A DNA stretch of 11,022 nt, taken from the NCBI GenBank assembly GCA_020850915.1, contig JADZDV010000049.1:1-11022 (forward strand), given 5' to 3'. The translations under genes were made by a program, and so were the position numbers. The DNA comes from Chloroflexota bacterium (lineage in GTDB: Bacteria > Chloroflexota > UBA6077 > JADZDV01). Below the pieces are notes generated by a model, which worked only from the letters and a program-made list of their open reading frames with translations, searched no databases and was not told the DNA's origin. Below are positions 6,101 to 11,022 of this stretch, one piece after another; position 1 is the stretch's first letter; every line of letters begins with the position of its first letter.

Positions 6101-6414
6101 TGGATCCGCAGCACTGGTGTAGCCTGACTCCAGAGCTGCTCGAGCTGGTAGTAGTCCCTGACGGTTGGACTGAAGACGTGCAGGATCACGTCTCCGAAAT
6201 CCACAAGCACCCAGCCAGAGTCCGCGGTCCCCTCAACCCCGATCGGGCGAACCCCGGCCTCGAGCTTCAGCGTGTCAACGATGTCCCGCGTCAGCGCGCC
6301 GATCTGTCGCTCGCTCGAGCCGCTGCAGACGACGAAGTAATCGGCCACCAGTGTCACCGGCCGGATGTCCAGCAGGACGATGTCGCCGCCCTGTTTTGCC
6401 TCGGCAAGCTCCAC
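6097..6414 (-). CDS. rsfS: Ribosomal silencing factor RsfS (Iojap family)
   Basis: RsfS binds ribosomal protein uL14 on the large subunit, blocks joining with the small subunit and so lowers translation in stationary phase or starvation. Family signatures are clear: DIVLLDIRPVTLVADYFVVCSG, SSERQI, VEGTADSGWVLVDFGDVILHVF and RDYYQLEQLW. The coordinates use the first conventional start (GTG at 6414), which gives 105 residues. However, the conserved N-terminal helix continues upstream in frame (EPSELAHRIVELAEAK), and AGGGGAGG (6454-6461) lies nine bases before an in-frame CTG at 6444, so the true protein is probably about 115 residues with a CTG start. rsfS often follows nadD; here it does not. 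It overlaps the small membrane protein gene downstream. Confidence 0.93.
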   Translation of the reverse strand: MELAEAKQGGDIVLLDIRPVTLVADYFVVCSGSSERQIGALTRDIVDTLKLEAGVRPIGVEGTADSGWVLVDFGDVILHVFSPTVRDYYQLEQLWSQATPVLRIQ

Positions 6415-6483
6415 GATCCGGTGTGCGAGCTCCGACGGTTCCAGCGAGCCAGGCCTCCCCTGCCGTTCGTTCCAGACATCACA

Positions 6484-6492
6484 ACTATACCA
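6484..6492 (-). promoter_or_regulatory. Extended -10 promoter for rsfS
   Basis: TGGTATAGT on the minus strand is an extended -10 element (TGn plus TATAGT, five of six). It lies just after the terminator at 6495-6530 and would start transcription near 6477, about 16 bases before the AGGGGAGG ribosome site. No clear -35 is present, as is common with extended -10 promoters. Confidence 0.5.
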
Positions 6493-6494
6493 TG

Positions 6495-6530
6495 CAAAAC
6501 GACCGGTCCCACCGAACGCGGACCGGTCGT
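6495..6530 (-). terminator. Rho-independent terminator after the ABM-domain gene
   Basis: Perfect 11-bp inverted repeat: ACGACCGGTCC (6499-6509) and GGACCGGTCGT (6520-6530), with a 10-base loop. On the minus strand the stem runs directly into TTTTGC. It lies 25 bases after the stop at 6556 and separates this gene from rsfS. Confidence 0.8.
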
Positions 6531-6555
6531 GACGCGGCTGTTGTGCGACGGCCGG

Positions 6556-6858
6556 CTAGCGCGTGTCGTAGTCGTGCGACTCGCAGATCGTGACGTCCGG
6601 CGCGCCCTCGAGAATGTCCGGCACGGCCGCTCGCCAGCGGGCGAAGTGCGGCGTGCCACGGTGAGCTTCCACCGCGGCGTCATCCCTGTAGACCTCGTGC
6701 AGGCAGAAGTGGTTGGGATCGCTCCGGTCGACCGAGACGTCGAAGCGCAGGTTGCCCGGCTCGTCACGCCGCGTGCACGTCGCGTCGTCTGCAATCGCCT
6801 CGAGAAAACGCTCGCGGCGATCTGGCTTGATCCTGAGGTGGACCTCGAGGACGATCAT
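6556..6858 (-). CDS. Antibiotic biosynthesis monooxygenase (ABM) domain protein
   Basis: A 100-residue ABM-family protein with the ferredoxin-like dimeric alpha/beta-barrel fold. Signature stretches are MIVLEVHLRIKPDRRERFLEA at the start, DEPGNLRFDVSVDRSDPNHF in the middle, LHEVYRDDAAVEAHRGTPHF, then FARW. Relatives include cofactor-free quinol monooxygenases (YgiN type) and enzymes of unknown role; the substrate cannot be told. The length is normal and the whole domain is present. The ATG has GGAGGAG four bases upstream. It has its own terminator (6495-6530) and stands alone. A 12-bp palindrome (6928-6939) next to a -10-like TACACT (minus strand, about 6917-6922) lies upstream. Confidence 0.88.
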   Translation of the reverse strand: MIVLEVHLRIKPDRRERFLEAIADDATCTRRDEPGNLRFDVSVDRSDPNHFCLHEVYRDDAAVEAHRGTPHFARWRAAVPDILEGAPDVTICESHDYDTR

Positions 6859-6927
6859 GAGACTCCTCCGGGCCGGCCGTCCGACGACCGGCGCATCATT
6901 GAAGAATGGTGCGAGTGTACCGGATCG

Positions 6928-6939
6928 AGCAGCGCTGCT
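6928..6939. repeat. 12-bp perfect palindrome AGCAGCGCTGCT
   Basis: A perfect palindrome 70 bases upstream of the ABM-domain gene, just before a -10-like TACACT. A second palindrome, GCGGCGCGCCGC (6945-6956), lies next to it, near the stop of the TPR gene. They could be an operator, or a GC-rich stem ending the TPR transcript; no T run follows. Confidence 0.35.
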
Positions 6940-6960
6940 GGACCGCGGCGCGCCGCTGAC

Positions 6961-8139
6961 TCAAGAACGGCGCGCCTGTTCCAGGCCGTCACGCGCGCCG
7001 CTGAGCGCTGGGTCGAGCTGCAGGGCGAGGGTGAACTCGTCGATCGCCGTCGCTTTCTGGCCCGTCTTCAGATAGATCCAGCCCACGGCGTGATGGTATT
7101 GCGCCAGGCGGCTCTTGTCCGTGTCCAGTTCGATGGCGCGCTTGAAGGCCGGCAACGCCTTCTCATAGTCCCGCTGGACGTAGTAGACCCAGGCTATCTG
7201 AGCGTAACCGTTGGCGTAGCGAGGATCGACCTGGATGGCGCGCTGCAAGTGCGCCAGGGCGGCGTCGTACTCCTCTCGAGCGTAGTAGACCATGCCCAGA
7301 CCGCCCTGGGCGCGGGGATCGGTCGGGGCCAGCTCTGATGCCGTGGTGAAGGCGCCCAGCGCCTGGTCGTACCGCTTCAGCACGCGCAGGGCGTGGCCGA
7401 GGCTCAGGTAGAGGTAGGAGCGGTTGGGCGCAAGCTCGATGGCGCGGCTATACAGCGCCACCGCTCCCACATAATCCGTCTTTGTCTCTCGGAGGTAGGC
7501 GCGCACACGCGTCGCCGTCGGGTTGTCGGGATCCAGGCCGTCTGCCCGCCTGAGCGCCTCCTCGGCTTCCGACAGGCGATACTTGTCTATCAGCGCCTCC
7601 GCCATGACCGCGAACGCCTCGGCGCTCCGCGGATCCAGCGCGGTGGCGCGCCGCCCGGCGGCGATCGCCCGGTCCGGCTGGAACGCCGTGTCCAGCGCCA
7701 TGCTGGAGACGATCTGCGCCTCCGCGTTGAGCGGCTCCAGTTCTGCCGCTTGCTGGGCGCGCTCCAGCGCCTCCGCCCCTCGGTTCAGGTAGACCAGCGC
7801 CCGGGCAGAGCGCAGCAGCGCCTCCATCTGCCGCGGCTCCACGCGCAGCGCCAGGTCGTACGCCTCGACCGCGCGTGCCCAGCGCCCCTGGGTGAGCGCA
7901 GCGTCGCCAAGGGCCACGGACGGTCCGGCCGTCTCAGGCGCCACCGTCGCCGGCGGTATGGGGGCAAGTGTTGGCGCGGGCGGTGGCGCGGCGTGAAATG
8001 GAATGGCTGCCGAGAGCGGCAGGCTGTTCAGACGCTCGGTCCGGTCAGCCAGCAGCCACAGCCCGGCGCTGGACACAGCCAGGAGGATCGCGATCAATCC
8101 CCAGTTTGGCCCTGGCCGCCGCTTGGACATTCGGTACAT
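6961..8139 (-). CDS. Membrane-anchored tetratricopeptide-repeat protein
   Basis: A 392-residue protein with a basic N-terminus, one membrane helix (about residues 13-31: WGLIAILLAVSSAGLWLL) and no cleavage motif that I can see, so it is probably a signal anchor. A Pro/Ala-rich linker (about 48-73) leads to nine tandem 34-residue TPR units (about 75-390). Each ends in forms of A-x-x-L-x-P, such as LDPRS, LDPDN, LAPNR, LAPTD, VDPRY and LDPAL. With the basic end inside, the TPR part should lie outside the cytoplasmic membrane and act as a protein-binding scaffold. The ATG has GGGGAG five bases upstream. A good promoter lies at 8229-8257, leaving a leader of about 83 bases with inverted repeats. 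Partners are unknown; neighbouring genes give no clue. Confidence 0.9.
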   Translation of the reverse strand: MYRMSKRRPGPNWGLIAILLAVSSAGLWLLADRTERLNSLPLSAAIPFHAAPPPAPTLAPIPPATVAPETAGPSVALGDAALTQGRWARAVEAYDLALRVEPRQMEALLRSARALVYLNRGAEALERAQQAAELEPLNAEAQIVSSMALDTAFQPDRAIAAGRRATALDPRSAEAFAVMAEALIDKYRLSEAEEALRRADGLDPDNPTATRVRAYLRETKTDYVGAVALYSRAIELAPNRSYLYLSLGHALRVLKRYDQALGAFTTASELAPTDPRAQGGLGMVYYAREEYDAALAHLQRAIQVDPRYANGYAQIAWVYYVQRDYEKALPAFKRAIELDTDKSRLAQYHHAVGWIYLKTGQKATAIDEFTLALQLDPALSGARDGLEQARRS

Positions 8140-8162
8140 CGAGGCTCCCCGCTCATGCTGAA

Positions 8163-8215
8163 GAGCCGCGGCTCAAACGCGCGCAACGCCTCTTGCTCTC
8201 GCACTCTCGTTGCGC
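8163..8215. repeat. Inverted repeats in the TPR gene leader
   Basis: Two dyads lie between the predicted transcript start (about 8222, minus strand) and the TPR start codon: GCGCAACG/CGTTGCGC (8181-8188 and 8208-8215, 19-base gap) and the perfect palindrome GAGCCGCGGCTC (8163-8174). They could be operators or leader hairpins. Confidence 0.4.
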
Positions 8216-8228
8216 CCAGCTTCTCTGC

Positions 8229-8257
8229 ACTCTAAGCGCTGGCGCCGAGTTTGTCAA
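8229..8257 (-). promoter_or_regulatory. Sigma-70-type promoter for the TPR gene
   Basis: On the minus strand TTGACA (8252-8257, perfect -35) is followed after exactly 17 bases by TAGAGT (8229-8234, four of six). Transcription would start near 8222, about 83 bases before the TPR gene start. Confidence 0.65.
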
Positions 8258-8325
8258 ATGCGATAGCGCTCGCGCGTCCTGAAGAGTCGTGCGTCACGCC
8301 CGGAGCCTGCCGGCGCAACCGGAGC

Positions 8326-8354
8326 TCGACGCGACGCTCCATCAGGTGTAGACT
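8326..8354 (+). promoter_or_regulatory. Candidate promoter for the DUF169 gene
   Basis: TCGACG (8326-8331) and TAGACT (8349-8354) are spaced 17 bases, each matching four of six consensus bases. A start near 8361 would leave a short leader that begins just before the GAGGAG ribosome site of the five-codon leader ORF. Confidence 0.4.
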
Positions 8355-8378
8355 TCTCGCGAGGAAGAGGAGCGTCCC

Positions 8379-8396
8379 ATGGGTTACGCGGGATGA
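8379..8396 (+). CDS. Five-codon leader ORF (MGYAG) coupled to the DUF169 gene
   Basis: ATG GGT TAC GCG GGA TGA. GAGGAG (8367-8372) lies six bases before this ATG, an ideal ribosome site, whereas the DUF169 start at 8393 has none of its own. The TGA overlaps the DUF169 ATG in the ATGA arrangement, so ribosomes that finish the mini-ORF could re-initiate on the main gene. It is seen directly in the sequence; its use is inferred. Confidence 0.5.
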   Translation: MGYAG

Positions 8397-9190
8397 GTCA
8401 GCCAGACCTCGCCGCTCTCGACCGCGAGCTGAGTCAGTACGTTCGGCCGGCCACGTTCCCGCTGGCGATCCGGATGGTCGAGCGGGAGGCCGACCTCCAC
8501 CCGCGCGCCCGTCGCCCGCTGCGCGACCTCGGGGTGCAGGTCACGATCTGTCAGACCGTTGGCATGGCACGCCGGTACGGCTGGCATCTCGGCATCACGC
8601 CTGCCGACATCAATTGCCCACTGACGTTCATCCCGTTCGGCTTCGCGGCGCCGGTGGCGTTTTCCACGGAAGGCCACGCATGCGCGGGCGTCTACACCGA
8701 GAGTCCTGAAGCGGGGGCGCGCAGCGAGTCCATCGTGCCGCGGCTGCCGCGCGGCAAGTACGCCGGCATCGAGGTGTCGCCGCTGATCCGAGCCACTTTT
8801 GAGCCGGACGTCGTGTGCGTGTACGGGAACTCCGCCCAGGTGATGCGACTGGTCCAGGCCAGTCTCTACCGGCGCGGTGGGGCGCTGCAAGCGCTCTCCT
8901 CGGGCCGGATCGACTGCGCCGAGATCGTCGTGCGAACCATGCTGACCGGCGCGCCGCAATACATCCTGCCGTGCACCGGCGATCGGATGTTTGGCATGAC
9001 GGAAGACGACGAGATGGCGTTTGCCATGCCAGCCGCCTGGATCGATGAGGTTATCGAGGGACTCAAGGGAACGCACAAAGGAGGAGTGCGCTACCCGATC
9101 ACCAAGTTTATGCGCTTTACACCAGCCTATCCGGAGCAGTACGAGCGACTGAGAACGGCTCTCGCCGAGCAGGAGCCGGCCGAACCATAG
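8393..9190 (+). CDS. DUF169 family protein
   Basis: A 265-residue protein of the DUF169 family, whose function is unknown. Signature features: CQTVGMARRYGWHLGIT with C53-Q54, C75 in the following NCP, the EGHACAGVY segment, PRLPRGKYAGIEVSPL, C175 in the GRIDCAEIVVRT segment and PCTGDRMFGMTEDDEMAF (193-210) near the end. Six cysteines are present (53, 75, 97, 142, 175, 194). Some may bind a metal or cofactor, but I cannot show it. No signal peptide or membrane helix, so cytosolic. The start is the ATG within the ATGA overlap with the leader ORF; the frame has no better start. The orphan regulator follows after 150 bases on the same strand and diverges from nothing, but co-transcription is uncertain. 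Confidence 0.88.
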   Translation: MSQPDLAALDRELSQYVRPATFPLAIRMVEREADLHPRARRPLRDLGVQVTICQTVGMARRYGWHLGITPADINCPLTFIPFGFAAPVAFSTEGHACAGVYTESPEAGARSESIVPRLPRGKYAGIEVSPLIRATFEPDVVCVYGNSAQVMRLVQASLYRRGGALQALSSGRIDCAEIVVRTMLTGAPQYILPCTGDRMFGMTEDDEMAFAMPAAWIDEVIEGLKGTHKGGVRYPITKFMRFTPAYPEQYERLRTALAEQEPAEP

Positions 9191-9309
9191 GCGGCGTGTC
9201 GGCAGGACGGTGCCGGCGCTGCCGCGCTGCTTGCACGGCGTGGTCGGGACCAGCGGTCCGCGGAATGGGTCTTCCGCCGCGAAAGATGCACAGCGCATGG
9301 GTGTTCTGT

Positions 9310-9320
9310 GTTAGTCTAAC
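9310..9320. promoter_or_regulatory. Small palindrome GTTAGTCTAAC upstream of the orphan regulator
   Basis: A perfect 11-base odd palindrome (GTTAG-T-CTAAC) lies 20 bases before the regulator's ATG. It contains TAGTCT, a weak -10. It is AT-rich against a GC-rich background, so it may mark the promoter or an operator. Confidence 0.3.
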
Positions 9321-9340
9321 GGGAATCGACGAGGAGACTG

Positions 9341-10132
9341 ATGGGAGCGGTTGAGTCGATGTCTCCAGTGGACATAACGGATGGTGCGGACACTACTCGC
9401 GCGCCCATCGTTATGATGGTCGACGATGATCCTCAGCTTCGCGTCATGCTGGGGTACGCCTTACGGCAAGAGCAGTTCAAAGTGTTCGAGGCCTCCAGCG
9501 GCGAGGAAGCGCTCGAGGCGCTCCAGCACGAGCAGCCGGATGTCATTCTGCTCGATGTCCTGATGCCCGGCCTTGGCGGCGTCGAGACGTGCCGACAGAT
9601 TCGCTCCCACTCCAACGTCCCGATCATCATGCTGACCGCCCTCGGGCGCGACGAAGACGTGGTAGCTGGTCTGGAAGCTGGCGCCGATGACTACTGCACG
9701 AAGCCGGTCAGCCTCGTGCAGCTCGCAGCCCGCATTCGAGCGCAGCTCCGTCGTCGCGAGATGGACGCCGTACCGAACAAGGGCGGCGTCCTGGCGGTGG
9801 ACCAGGGCAACCTCGTCGTGGACCCGGCCGCGCGCCAGGTGGTCATCAATGGCCGCCCGGTGGACCTCTCGCCGCGCGAGTTCGAGCTGCTGCACCGTCT
9901 GGCCCAGGCGCCCGGCAAGGTCGTCAGCCACCAGGAGCTGCTCCAGCACGTGTGGGGTACCACCAGCCCGGACTACCTGGCCCACCTGCGCAGCTACATA
10001 AAGCTGCTGCGCCAGAAGGTGGAGCCAGACCCTCACAATCCCCGCTACATCCGCTCCCGCGCACGGATGGGGTACGTCCTCTCCGACCGGCCCATGGAGC
10101 CGGACGAAGGTGGGGACGAGGGCGAGGACTGA
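9341..10132 (+). CDS. Orphan OmpR/PhoB-family response regulator
   Basis: A 263-residue regulator. A 20-residue polar N-terminal extension precedes the receiver domain: acidic cluster D28-D29-D30, phospho-acceptor D72 (LLDVLMPG), T99 (MLTA), K121 (CTKPV; the usual Phe after Pro is Val). Winged-helix domain at about 155-250: LSPREFELLHRLAQAPGKVV, LAHLRSYIKLLRQKVEPD and RSRARMGYVLSD. It ends with an acidic tail (PMEPDEGGDEGED). GAGGAG lies five bases before the ATG. No kinase gene is adjacent, so its partner must be elsewhere or be one of the soluble kinases in this window. It converges on the Pol IV gene. Confidence 0.93.
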   Translation: MGAVESMSPVDITDGADTTRAPIVMMVDDDPQLRVMLGYALRQEQFKVFEASSGEEALEALQHEQPDVILLDVLMPGLGGVETCRQIRSHSNVPIIMLTALGRDEDVVAGLEAGADDYCTKPVSLVQLAARIRAQLRRREMDAVPNKGGVLAVDQGNLVVDPAARQVVINGRPVDLSPREFELLHRLAQAPGKVVSHQELLQHVWGTTSPDYLAHLRSYIKLLRQKVEPDPHNPRYIRSRARMGYVLSDRPMEPDEGGDEGED

Positions 10133-10300
10133 GGCGCCCGGCCGCGCGATCTTCGCGACAGCAATCTCACGGCAACGTCCCGCGGTGTGCTCCGGCGTCG
10201 CTAACGACGCGGGAACGCGTTGCTCGTTCTTGACACGTCCAGCTCTGCTGATGAGGCGAGGTCTGAACCCTCTGACGAACAGGGCCGCGCGTTCCGGCCC

Positions 10301-11022
10301 TCACCCGGGCCGAGGGTTCCGCGTCTCCATCACCAGCTGGATGGGGCGCCCACTCGGCTCCAGTCTGGCTGCGCGCAGGCCGATCAGGCGGATCGGCCGG
10401 CCCCGCTCCCAGTGTCGTCGCATGAGCGCAGCGGCTCTCTCCGCAAGCACCTCGGCGCGGTCGCTCGGCGCCGCCAGCCGGCTCTGCCGCGTCAGCGTGG
10501 TGAAGTCGGCGTAGCGCAGCTTGATCGCCACCTCGCCCGCCCGCAGCCCCTCCTCGCGGAGACGCTGCTCCAGCTCTTCCGCCTGATCGCACAGCTCCTT
10601 CCAGAGCGCCCGCCGGTCGGCGGTGTCCTGCTGGAAGGTGTGCTCGGCCGAGTAGGAGCGGGCCTCGCGCTCCGGGTGGAGCGCCGAGTCGTCGATCCCC
10701 CGGCTGTGCTCGAATAGCGCTTGCCCGTGGCTGCGACCGAACACCTCGACCAGCCGCCCGAGCTCCAGCGCCGCCAGCTCCCCAATGGTCCCGATGTCCA
10801 GCTCCCCGAGCCGCTCGGCGGTACGCGGCCCCACGCCGATCAGCGCGCGCACTGGCTGAGGCGCCAGGTAGGCCGCCTCCGCCCCCGGCTGCACCACCCA
10901 GATGTGCTCCACCGTGTCCTTGGCTGTCTCGGTCGCCATCTTGGCGACCAGCTTGCTGCTCGCGACGCCGATCGAGACGGACAGACCGGTCTCCCGCAAG
11001 ACCAGCGCTCGCAGGGCGACAC
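10301..11022 (-). CDS. dinB: DNA polymerase IV (Y family), C-terminal part; 5' end outside window
   Basis: About 240 residues of a Y-family translesion polymerase; the catalytic N-terminus lies beyond the right edge. The frame is open to the edge, and VLRETGLSVSIGVASSKLVAKMATE is the end of the palm domain (family pattern TGLxxSIGVAxNKLLAKxA). The thumb helix-hairpin-helix follows (VRALIGVGPRTAERLGELDI). The little finger has YSAEHTFQQD, EGLRAGEVAIKLRYADFTTLTRQ and LIGLRAARL. Near the C-terminus, IQLVMETRN resembles a weakened beta-clamp motif (QLxLx). Pol IV extends primers past damaged bases with low fidelity. No SOS box can be judged since the promoter is not in the window. Confidence 0.92.
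   Translation of the reverse strand, partial: VALRALVLRETGLSVSIGVASSKLVAKMATETAKDTVEHIWVVQPGAEAAYLAPQPVRALIGVGPRTAERLGELDIGTIGELAALELGRLVEVFGRSHGQALFEHSRGIDDSALHPEREARSYSAEHTFQQDTADRRALWKELCDQAEELEQRLREEGLRAGEVAIKLRYADFTTLTRQSRLAAPSDRAEVLAERAAALMRRHWERGRPIRLIGLRAARLEPSGRPIQLVMETRNPRPG

Noticed and set aside
6079..7338. A 419-codon open frame on the plus strand.
   Set aside because: It runs antisense across rsfS, the ABM-domain gene and the TPR gene, all of which have clear family motifs. High GC keeps antisense frames open.
9241..9259. Overlapping short hairpins (TGGTC/GACCA, GGACC/GGTCC) after the DUF169 gene.
   Set aside because: Stems are only five bases and no T run follows, so a terminator call is not supported.
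8384..9298. A 304-codon open frame on the minus strand.
   Set aside because: Antisense to the DUF169 gene; His/Arg-rich composition and no recognisable motif.
10230..10258. A perfect TTGACA on the plus strand.
   Set aside because: No matching -10 at 16-18 bases and no plus-strand gene downstream; it points into the convergent Pol IV gene.
10245..10270. CTGATGAG followed by GGTCTGAAC, resembling part of a hammerhead ribozyme core.
   Set aside because: The required GAAAC element and the three stems are missing.

Overview
This is a high-GC bacterial chromosomal window with closely packed genes on both strands. No rRNA, tRNA, transposase, phage gene or CRISPR array is visible. The lineage cannot be fixed from the sequence. 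High GC, several GTG/TTG starts and a Pro/Ala-rich linker in a membrane-anchored TPR protein would fit a Chloroflexota-like or other high-GC phylum, but that is a low-confidence guess.

Region 1-1826 (minus strand) is a signalling block: a sensor kinase running off the left edge (1-105), an OmpR-family response regulator (124-840) and a soluble histidine kinase (960-1826). Region 1827-2190 has no convincing gene. It is a divergent control region with two sets of 11-bp-spaced TTCA repeats resembling PHO boxes. Region 2191-4642 (plus strand) looks like one operon: a GreA/GreB-like protein carrying an N-terminal Cys-rich, probably metal-binding domain and a second, very strong internal translation start; a soluble histidine kinase whose sensor position holds a winged-helix-like domain; and an OmpR-family regulator. 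Its two junctions are 4-bp stop/start overlaps (TTGA and GTGA).

Region 4663-5469 (minus) is a TauE/SafE-type exporter. Region 5470-5893 holds a 44-residue candidate membrane peptide and a strong hairpin terminator. Region 5894-6858 (minus) holds rsfS coupled to a small membrane protein and, behind its own terminator, an antibiotic-biosynthesis-monooxygenase-type gene. A membrane-anchored TPR protein (6961-8139, minus) and a DUF169 protein (8393-9190, plus) diverge from a promoter region. The DUF169 gene is preceded by a five-codon leader ORF whose stop overlaps its start. An orphan OmpR-family regulator (9341-10132, plus) and the C-terminal two thirds of DNA polymerase IV (10301-11022, minus, running off the right edge) close the window.

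The most unusual part is 2031-4642: a Cys-rich GreA-like protein, a kinase with a DNA-binding-type input domain and its regulator, with PHO-box-like repeats in front. I infer that this is a self-contained system linking a metal, redox or nutrient signal to transcription. The sequence shows the architecture; the signal and function are unknown.
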